From assembly GCA_017849555.1 (NCBI GenBank), contig JAFIGU010000026.1:1-45790 (forward strand): a stretch of 45,790 nucleotides of DNA, read 5' to 3'. The position numbers were made by a program, and so were the translations under genes. The stretch is from Sphingomonas sp. (GTDB lineage Bacteria > Pseudomonadota > Alphaproteobacteria > Sphingomonadales > Sphingomonadaceae). The notes beneath the pieces are model-generated. The model had not been told where the DNA came from and did not search any database. It saw only the letters and a program-made list of their open reading frames with translations. Shown here piece by piece: positions 40,429-45,790 of this stretch. Each line of letters starts with the position of its first letter. Position 1 is the first letter of the stretch.

Positions 40429-40512
40429 CCGTCATGCTGACGAAAGTCAGCATCCAGAGCCGCAGCCACTACCGTTTGTGGCTCTGGATGCCGGGTCAAG
40501 CCCGGCATGACG
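40429..40512. repeat. Dispersed palindromic element, family B (copy 2)
   Basis: An 84-bp element in inverted order compared with copy 1: ATGCTGACGAAAGTCAGCAT at left and ATGCCGGGTCAAGCCCGGCAT at right. It ends 4 bp before the stop codon of the second GIY-YIG gene. Its right half (40480-40512) recurs as a direct repeat at 40872-40903. Confidence 0.9.
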
Positions 40513-40516
40513 ACGA

Positions 40517-40825
40517 TTATTGGGGCAAAGGATCGAATCCGAAGTCCTCGGCAAGATCGCGCCACGTCGGATTATCCTTCTCGACCAGCGCCAGCTTCCA
40601 CGCCCGGCGCCAGTTCTTGAGTTGCTTTTCGCGCAGGATAGCGGATTCCATCCTTTCATGCAGTTCGAACCAGACCAGGCGTTTGACGTGATAGCGTTCG
40701 GTGAACCCCTCGATTTCGCCGCTGCGATGCTGATAGATGCGGCCGAGCAGGTTCGACGTGACACCGACATAGATCGTACCGTTGCGGTCGCTTGCAACGA
40801 TATAAACCGCCGGCTGTCTGTCCAT
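40517..40825 (-). CDS. Small GIY-YIG nuclease-domain protein (second copy)
   Basis: This 102-residue protein is another single-domain GIY-YIG protein: AVYIVAS and TIYVGVTSNLLGRIYQHRSG, then LHERMESAILREKQLKNWRR with the catalytic glutamate, and NPTWRDLAEDFG near the end. It differs a lot from the copy at 8244-8528 in sequence but keeps all core residues. It is on the strand opposite to the mms genes, in the middle of that cluster, and lies between family B hairpins (4 bp after its stop, 46 bp before its start). It looks like an insert. Function is not known; nicking or cutting at the palindromes is an inference. Confidence 0.92.
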   Translation of the reverse strand: MDRQPAVYIVASDRNGTIYVGVTSNLLGRIYQHRSGEIEGFTERYHVKRLVWFELHERMESAILREKQLKNWRRAWKLALVEKDNPTWRDLAEDFGFDPLPQ

Positions 40826-40871
40826 GTATGACGTCCGCTGCGCTATACATCTTCAATGCTTACATCCGGGA

Positions 40872-40903
40872 CTCTGGATGCCGGATCAAGTCCGGCATGA
40901 CGG
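40872..40903. repeat. Half element of family B (copy 3), upstream of the second GIY-YIG gene
   Basis: A single hairpin ATGCCGGATCAAGTCCGGCAT with CTCTGG on the left and GACGG on the right. It is a direct repeat of 40480-40512 with two paired base changes in the stem and one beyond, and together they bracket the GIY-YIG gene. Confidence 0.85.
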
Positions 40904-40925
40904 GTAACGGGCTACAGGAACGCCA

Positions 40926-42071
40926 ATGACCAACCAGTTCGACCTCACCGACGACCAGCGCGAGATCCAGGAGCTCGCGCGGCGCTTCACCGCCGATCGC
41001 ATCACCCCGTTCGCCGCCGAATGGGACGAGCAGCATCACTATCCCGTCGATGTGTGGAAGGCGGCGGGCGAGCTCGGCTTCGGCGCGATCTATGTCGGCG
41101 AGGAATCGGGCGGAATCGGGCTCGGCCGGCTCGAGGCGGCGCTGATCATGGAGGCGATGGCCTATGGCTGCCCTGCGACCAGCGCCTATGTCTCGATCCA
41201 CAATATGGCGACCTGGATGATCGATCGCTTCGGCGATCAGGCACTCAAGGACCGCTTCCTCCCCGATCTCGTCACGATGGACAAGATCGCCAGCTATTGC
41301 CTGACCGAACCCGGCTCGGGCTCCGACGCCGCCGCGCTCAAGACCAGCGCGCGGCGCGACGGCGATCATTATGTGCTCAACGGCACCAAGCAGTTCATCT
41401 CGGGCGCGGGCTATAACGACATCTATGTCTGCATGGTCCGCACCGGCGAGGAGAAGTCCCAGGGCGTTTCCTGCCTGGTGATCGAAAAGGGCACGCCGGG
41501 CCTGTCGTTCGGCGCGCCCGAGAAGAAGCTCGGCTGGAATGCCTCGCCGACCGCGCAGGTGATCTTCGAGGATTGCCGCGTGCCGGTCGAAAACCGCGTC
41601 GGCGCGGAGGGCGACGGCTTCCGCTTCGCGATGGCAGGGCTCGACGGCGGGCGGCTCAATATCGGCGCCTGCTCGCTCGGCGGGGCGCAACGCTGCCTCG
41701 ACGAGGCGGTGAAATATGCCAAGGAGCGCCAGCAATTCGGCCAGCCGATCGCCGATTTCCAGAACACCCAATTCACCCTCGCCGATATGGCGACCGATCT
41801 GGAGGCGGCGCGCGCGCTGCTCTATCTCGCCGCGGCCAAGGTCAGCGCCAATGCGCCCGACAAGTCGCGCTTCTCGGCAATGGCCAAAAGGCTGGCGACC
41901 GACAACGGATCGAGCATCGTCGACCGCGCGCTCCAGCTTCACGGCGGCTATGGCTACCTCCGCGACTATCCGATCGAGCGCTTCTGGCGCGATCTGCGCG
42001 TCCATTCGATCCTCGAAGGGACCAATCAGGTGATGCGGATGATCGTCGGGCGGGATCTGACGCGGCAATGA
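40926..42071 (+). CDS. Acyl-CoA dehydrogenase, probable isobutyryl-CoA dehydrogenase
   Basis: This 381-residue FAD enzyme is of the ACAD8 type, which oxidises isobutyryl-CoA to methacrylyl-CoA. Marks: YCLTEPGSGSDAAALKT (FAD/substrate loop), LNGTKQFISGAG, LQLHGGYGYLRDYPIERFWR, and catalytic Glu364 in HSILEGTNQVMRM. The specificity is inferred from its neighbours mmsA, HIBCH and mmsB. Electrons go to EtfAB (1-1458). The stop overlaps the next gene (ATGA). Confidence 0.92.
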   Translation: MTNQFDLTDDQREIQELARRFTADRITPFAAEWDEQHHYPVDVWKAAGELGFGAIYVGEESGGIGLGRLEAALIMEAMAYGCPATSAYVSIHNMATWMIDRFGDQALKDRFLPDLVTMDKIASYCLTEPGSGSDAAALKTSARRDGDHYVLNGTKQFISGAGYNDIYVCMVRTGEEKSQGVSCLVIEKGTPGLSFGAPEKKLGWNASPTAQVIFEDCRVPVENRVGAEGDGFRFAMAGLDGGRLNIGACSLGGAQRCLDEAVKYAKERQQFGQPIADFQNTQFTLADMATDLEAARALLYLAAAKVSANAPDKSRFSAMAKRLATDNGSSIVDRALQLHGGYGYLRDYPIERFWRDLRVHSILEGTNQVMRMIVGRDLTRQ

Positions 42072-43102
42072 CCCAGGACCTGATCGTCGAAGCCGACGGC
42101 GGCGTCGGCCGCATCCGGCTCAATCGCCCGAAAGCGATCCACGCGCTCAACCGCGCGATGTGCGACGGCGTGCTTGAGGCGCTGGAGGCATGGCGCGACG
42201 ACGCGGCGATCCGCGTGATCACGATCGATCACGCCGAAGGCCGCGGCTTTTGCGCCGGGGGCGATATCCGCATGCTCGCCGAGAGCGGGGCGAAGGACGG
42301 CGCCGAAGCACGCGCCTTCTTCCACACCGAATATCGCATGAACCACCGGCTGTTCACCTACGCCAAGCCGATCGTGGCGTTCATGGACGGGATCACGATG
42401 GGCGGCGGGGTCGGCATCTCGCAGCCGTGTCGTTTCCGCGTCGCGACCGAGAACACCAAGCTCGCGATGCCCGAAACCGGGATCGGGCTGTTCCCCGATG
42501 TCGGCGGCGGCTGGTATCTCTCGCGGCTGCCGGGGCGCATCGGGCAATATCTCGCGCTGACCGGGCACCGGCTCGACGGCGCCGAATGTCATGCGCTCGG
42601 GCTCGCGACGCATTACCTCCCCGCCGAGCGGCTCGCCGAGGCCAAGGCGCGGATCGCGCAAGGTCCGGAGGCGGTGCTCGACGCGCTCGCCGTCGCCGCA
42701 CCCGACGCGGCGATCCTTGCGCATCGTGACGAGATCGACCGGCTGTTCGCTTCCGACCGGCTCGAGGATATCTTCGCCGCGCTCGCCGCCGACGACAGCG
42801 ATTTCGCGCGCGCCACGCTGGCGACGCTCGAGACCAAATCGCCGCAGACGATGAAGGTCAGCCTCAAATTGCTGCTCGACGGCAAGACGATGCCCAGCTT
42901 CGCCGACGAGATGCGGCAGGAATATGCGGTCGGCAGCCGCGTCGTCCAGCGCCACGATTTTCTCGAAGGCGTCCGCGCGGTGATCGTCGACAAGGACAAT
43001 TCGCCCCAATGGAACCCGCCGACGCCGGACGGGGTGAGCGATCATCTGATCGACCAGATCTTCGCGCCGCTGCCGGATGATGAGGCCTGGACGCCGCAGT
43101 AA
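42068..43102 (+). CDS. 3-hydroxyisobutyryl-CoA hydrolase
   Basis: This 344-residue member of the crotonase family hydrolyses 3-hydroxyisobutyryl-CoA to free 3-hydroxyisobutyrate. [10 protein letters not shown] and [17 protein letters not shown] form the oxyanion holes. Glu136 and Asp144 lie in [20 protein letters not shown], the pattern that sets hydrolases apart from hydratases. The C-terminal extra domain (about 230-344), with [20 protein letters not shown], is also typical. ATG 42068 overlaps the stop of the dehydrogenase. A family C palindrome separates it from the enoyl-CoA hydratase. Confidence 0.93.
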   Translation: MTQDLIVEADGGVGRIRLNRPKAIHALNRAMCDGVLEALEAWRDDAAIRVITIDHAEGRGFCAGGDIRMLAESGAKDGAEARAFFHTEYRMNHRLFTYAKPIVAFMDGITMGGGVGISQPCRFRVATENTKLAMPETGIGLFPDVGGGWYLSRLPGRIGQYLALTGHRLDGAECHALGLATHYLPAERLAEAKARIAQGPEAVLDALAVAAPDAAILAHRDEIDRLFASDRLEDIFAALAADDSDFARATLATLETKSPQTMKVSLKLLLDGKTMPSFADEMRQEYAVGSRVVQRHDFLEGVRAVIVDKDNSPQWNPPTPDGVSDHLIDQIFAPLPDDEAWTPQ

Positions 43103-43125
43103 ATTGCGTCGTCGCAATACCCTAT

Positions 43126-43206
43126 GTCACCCCAGCGGAAGCTGGGGTCTCATGCCTGAAACGCCGCGTTTGCGGCCCGCGATCCCAGCTTCCGCTGGGA
43201 TGACGG
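43126..43206. repeat. Dispersed palindromic element, family C (copy 3)
   Basis: An 81-bp element: ACCCCAGCGGAAGCTGGGGT at left and ATCCCAGCTTCCGCTGGGAT at right, with GTC...GACGG ends. It lies inside the mms operon and ends 14 bp before the start of the enoyl-CoA hydratase, just ahead of its ribosome-binding site. Confidence 0.88.
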
Positions 43207-43220
43207 AAGAGGAGGAATGC

Positions 43221-44003
43221 ATGACCGACTACGCCACGATCCTCGTCGAACGCAGCGGTGCGGTGACGCTTGTCACGCTCAACCGCCCGCAGGCGCTCAA
43301 CGCGCTCAATTCGGACGTGCTGGCCGATCTCTCGGCGGCGTTCGGCGCCTATGACAAGGACGATAGCCAGCGCTGCCTCGTCCTCACCGGCGCGGGCGAG
43401 AAGGCGTTCGCGGCGGGCGCCGACATCAAGCAAATGGCCGATATGCCCGCGGCCGATTTCTTCCTGCAGGATTTCTTCGTCGGCTGGCAGACCGGGGTGG
43501 TCGCGACGCGCAAGCCGTGGATCGCCGCGGTCAACGGCTTCGCGCTCGGCGGCGGGTGCGAGCTGGCGATGATGGCCGATTTCATCATCGCCGCCGATAG
43601 CGCCAAATTCGGCCAGCCCGAGATCAAGCTCGGCGTCGCGCCGGGGATGGGCGGGTCGCAGCGGCTGACCCGCGCGATCGGCAAGGCCAAGGCGATGGAA
43701 ATGTGCCTTACCGGGCGGATGATGGACGCCGGCGAGGCGGAGCGTTCGGGGCTCGTCGCACGCGTCGTGCCGCTGGACTCGCTGGTCGAGGAAGCGCTCA
43801 AGACCGCCGCGACGATCGCAAGCATGCCGCCGATGGCCGCGATGGTGAACAAGGAAATGATCAACATGGCGTTCGAAACAACGCTCGCACAGGGCATCGT
43901 CACCGAGCGCCGGCTGTTCCAGATCCTCGTCAACACCGAGGACAAGGCCGAGGGCATGGCCGCCTTCATCGAAAAGCGCCCCGGGGTGTGGAAGGGGCGG
44001 TAA
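43221..44003 (+). CDS. Enoyl-CoA hydratase
   Basis: This 260-residue crotonase has both catalytic glutamates: Glu114 ([13 protein letters not shown]) and Glu134 ([20 protein letters not shown]). The oxyanion hole is [11 protein letters not shown]. In this cluster it is expected to hydrate methacrylyl-CoA to 3-hydroxyisobutyryl-CoA; it may also act in fatty acid oxidation. ATG 43221 follows AGAGGAGGA; an in-frame extension upstream is repeat DNA. Confidence 0.94.
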   Translation: MTDYATILVERSGAVTLVTLNRPQALNALNSDVLADLSAAFGAYDKDDSQRCLVLTGAGEKAFAAGADIKQMADMPAADFFLQDFFVGWQTGVVATRKPWIAAVNGFALGGGCELAMMADFIIAADSAKFGQPEIKLGVAPGMGGSQRLTRAIGKAKAMEMCLTGRMMDAGEAERSGLVARVVPLDSLVEEALKTAATIASMPPMAAMVNKEMINMAFETTLAQGIVTERRLFQILVNTEDKAEGMAAFIEKRPGVWKGR

Positions 44004-44039
44004 CTGCCGCCCGGTTCGACGCTGTCGATCAACTCTTTG

Positions 44040-44125
44040 CCGTCATGCCGGGCTTGACCCGGTATCCAGGGCAACGAGCGTCGACATTGGTGGCTCTGGA
44101 TGCCGGGTCGAGCCCGGCATGACGG
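44040..44125. repeat. Dispersed palindromic element, family B (copy 4)
   Basis: An 86-bp element, with ATGCCGGGCTTGACCCGGTAT at left and ATGCCGGGTCGAGCCCGGCAT at right, in the gap between the enoyl-CoA hydratase and mmsB. Confidence 0.88.
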
Positions 44126-44189
44126 AAATGGTATAGCGGACCGAAGCCGGACTTTCAGGCGTTTCGGTTGTGATTTGAGAGGACACGAA

Positions 44190-45065
44190 ATGGCGCGCGT
44201 CGGTTTCATCGGGCTGGGCAATATGGGCGGGGGCATGGCCGCCAATCTGGCGAAAAAGGGCCATGACGTCCGCGCCTTCGACCTCTCCGCCGAGGCGCTC
44301 GAACGCGCCAGGGCCGCGGGCTGCCTCCCCGTCGTCACTGCCGCCGAGGCGGCCGAGGGGGCCGAGGCGATCATCACGATGCTGCCCGCGGGCACGCATG
44401 TCGAGCAGGTCTATGCCCAAAGCGTGCTCGATGCCGCCCTGCCCTCGGCGATCCTGATCGATTGCTCGACGATCGACGTCGCGACCGCCAAGCGCGTCGC
44501 CGAAATGGCAGCGGCCAAGGGGCTGGTCGCGGTCGACGCCCCGGTCTCGGGCGGGATCGCCGCGGCCAATGCCGGGACGCTGACCTTCATGGTCGGCGGT
44601 TCGAAGGATGCCTTCGGGCGCGCCGAACCCTTTCTCGCCGATATGGGCAAGGCGGTGATCCACGCCGGCGCCAACGGCGCGGGGCAGGCCGCGAAGATCT
44701 GCAACAACATGATCCTGGGCGCGACGATGATCGCCACCTGCGAGGCCTTTGCCCTGGCCGAGAAGCTGGGGCTGGACGCGCAGCGCTTCTACGACATCGC
44801 CTCGGTCAGCTCGGGCCAGAGCTGGTCGATGACGAGCTATTGCCCGGTCCCCGGCGTCGGCCCCGAAAGCCCGGCCGACCGCGACTATCAGGGCGGCTTC
44901 GCGGCGCCGCTGATGCTCAAGGACCTGAAGCTGGCGCTGGAAGCGGCGGCGAGCGTCGGCGCGAACGTGCCGATGGGCACGCGGGCGGAGCATCTCTACC
45001 AGGCTTTCGTCGACGGCGACGGCGCGGGGCTCGATTTCTCGGGAATCATCAAGACGCTGCGGTAG
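44190..45065 (+). CDS. mmsB: 3-hydroxyisobutyrate dehydrogenase
   Basis: This 291-residue enzyme oxidises 3-hydroxyisobutyrate to methylmalonate semialdehyde with NAD. The nucleotide-binding motif is VGFIGLGNMGGGMAANL (4-20), the substrate motif DAPVSGGIAAANAGTLTFMV, and the catalytic lysine is in GAGQAAKICNNMIL. The C-terminus has QGGFAAPLMLKDLKLALE. The ATG at 44190 lies after GAGAGGA. It closes the valine route begun by the acyl-CoA dehydrogenase; mmsA at the start of the cluster uses its product. Confidence 0.95.
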   Translation: MARVGFIGLGNMGGGMAANLAKKGHDVRAFDLSAEALERARAAGCLPVVTAAEAAEGAEAIITMLPAGTHVEQVYAQSVLDAALPSAILIDCSTIDVATAKRVAEMAAAKGLVAVDAPVSGGIAAANAGTLTFMVGGSKDAFGRAEPFLADMGKAVIHAGANGAGQAAKICNNMILGATMIATCEAFALAEKLGLDAQRFYDIASVSSGQSWSMTSYCPVPGVGPESPADRDYQGGFAAPLMLKDLKLALEAAASVGANVPMGTRAEHLYQAFVDGDGAGLDFSGIIKTLR

Positions 45066-45070
45066 CGCAA

Positions 45071-45212
45071 TTCCTCCCCCAGCTTGCTGGGGGAGGGGGA
45101 CCGCCGCCGAAGGCGGTGGTGGAGGGGCCGGCGCACCGCGCCGGTGCCGGCAAGCCCCTCCACCACTCGCTTCGCGAGCGGTCCCGCTCCCCGAGACGAG
45201 CTCGGGGAGGAA
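45071..45212. repeat. Large nested palindrome, family D
   Basis: A 142-bp structure. Outer hairpins: CTCCCCCAGC/GCTGGGGGAG at left and TCCCCGAG/CTCGGGGA at right. Between them, GGTGGTGGAGGGGC pairs with GCCCCTCCACCAC over a GC-rich centre. It follows the mmsB stop and precedes the last gene by 31 bp; it may serve as a terminator. Confidence 0.85.
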
Positions 45213-45243
45213 TTTTAACGCCTGCGATCGTATCGAAAGGATC

Positions 45244-45790
45244 ATGCGCCTGCCCATCCTCTCGGCCATCGCCCTGATCGCCGCGCCCGCCGCCGCCCAG
45301 CAGGAGCGCGCGCCCTTCGTCGTCGCCGAGACCGGCCAGGGCTTCGCACATCTGGACGACGCGGTGAGCGCCGTGCGCGACGGCACCGCGACGATCCTGA
45401 TCGCGCCGGGCACCTATCGCGAATGCACGGTGCAGACCGGGGGCAGGATCACCTTCAAGGCGGTCCAGCCCGGCACCGCGATCTTCGAGAGCCAGACCTG
45501 CGAGGAAAAGGCCGCCTTCGTGCTGCGCGGCCGGGGCTCGGCAGTGGACGGCATCGTCTTTCGCGGCTTCGCGGTGCCCGACGGCAACGGCGCCGGCATC
45601 CGCATCGAGATGGGCGACCTCACCGTCACCAATTCGATGTTCCTCGACAGCCAGGAAGGCATATTGGGCGGCGGCCACGAGACGGTGCGCCGCATCGCCA
45701 TCGACCACACGACCTTTGCCGGGCTTGGCCAGTGCGAGACCGAGAATTGCAGCCACGCAATCTATCTCGCGGTGGATGGCGACGTGGTCG
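45244..45790 (+). CDS. Exported right-handed parallel beta-helix protein (3' end missing)
   Basis: The frame is open to the window end (182 codons seen). A signal peptide (MRLPILSAIALIAAPAAAQQ) is followed by TILIAPGTYRECTV, the common first coil of a right-handed beta-helix, then repeated strands such as GGRITFKAVQPGTAIFESQT, GSAVDGIVFRGFAV, GIRIEMGDLTVTNSMFLDSQ, and HAIYLAVDGDV. Such proteins are often polysaccharide lyases, epimerases or surface adhesins, so the substrate cannot be told. Four cysteines pair up in the visible part and may form disulfides. Confidence 0.8.
   Translation, partial: MRLPILSAIALIAAPAAAQQERAPFVVAETGQGFAHLDDAVSAVRDGTATILIAPGTYRECTVQTGGRITFKAVQPGTAIFESQTCEEKAAFVLRGRGSAVDGIVFRGFAVPDGNGAGIRIEMGDLTVTNSMFLDSQEGILGGGHETVRRIAIDHTTFAGLGQCETENCSHAIYLAVDGDVV

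Noticed and set aside
43077..43220. N-terminal extension of the enoyl-CoA hydratase
   Set aside because: Also translated repeat DNA; a strong ribosome-binding site and ATG at 43221 give the normal family start.
1..45790. tRNA, rRNA, integrase or phage genes
   Set aside because: None of the intergenic gaps holds a cloverleaf or rRNA-like sequence that I could recognise, and no integrase, capsid or transposase protein is encoded.

Overview
The window is a stretch of high-GC chromosome from an alphaproteobacterium, most likely a sphingomonad. Evidence for this is the short-form HisG, a TonB receptor/MFS/TetR uptake locus, the rnd-lptC-lptA-lptB-rpoN order, an rpmF-plsX-fabH-ihfA-merR run, DUF4169 after nusB, and several families of intergenic palindromes of the kind seen in sphingomonads. 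The genus is inferred. There are no rRNA or tRNA genes, no prophage, no classical insertion sequence and no CRISPR array. Both ends cut genes: etfB lacks its 5' end and a secreted beta-helix gene lacks its 3' end.

Layout. 1-4300: etfBA (electron transfer flavoprotein), a phytanoyl-CoA dioxygenase-like gene, a secreted alpha/beta hydrolase, an exported cyclophilin and acylphosphatase. 4319-4762 (-): MAPEG membrane protein. 5131-8078: rpmF-plsX-fabH-ihfA-merR (ribosomal protein L32, phospholipid and fatty-acid initiation, nucleoid protein). 8244-8528: a small GIY-YIG nuclease between palindromic repeats. 8647-13091: divergent TetR and TonB receptor plus MFS transporter. 13188-19927 (-): rpmI-rplT-pheS-pheT-aldose epimerase and prfC. 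20056-23811: DUF2332 (-), then hisG-hisD-nusB-DUF4169. 23827-29273: orphan ABC ATPase (-), zf-CHCC protein, tldD, a double retropepsin/TPR protein, a PNPOx-like protein and DUF2007. 29445-31294: a sigma-54 promoter driving glnK-amtB. 31380-33204 (-): glutaminyl cyclotransferase and a glycine-rich double cold-shock protein with an unusual leader. 33571-37811: rnd-lptC-lptA-lptB-rpoN. 37921-45065: LysR and a valine-degradation cluster (mmsA, acyl-CoA dehydrogenase, 3-hydroxyisobutyryl-CoA hydrolase, enoyl-CoA hydratase, mmsB), which contains a second GIY-YIG nuclease on the opposite strand.

How it fits together. The mms cluster encodes the whole route from isobutyryl-CoA to propionyl-CoA, and EtfAB is the expected electron acceptor of its dehydrogenase. 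RpoN, encoded in the window, should read the sigma-54 promoter of glnK-amtB. rnd/lptCAB/rpoN joins RNA processing, LPS export and sigma-54.

Most interesting signals. (1) Two GIY-YIG nuclease genes, each set between hairpins of a dispersed palindrome family, one of them between 32-bp direct repeats inside the valine operon; this looks like a nuclease/palindrome mobile cassette. (2) A pair of interleaved perfect inverted repeats in the 5' leader of the cold-shock gene, which could form a pseudoknot or a two-state RNA switch. (3) A recurring promoter layout, TTG-N16-CTA, placed 7-9 nt before start codons, which implies many leaderless mRNAs.
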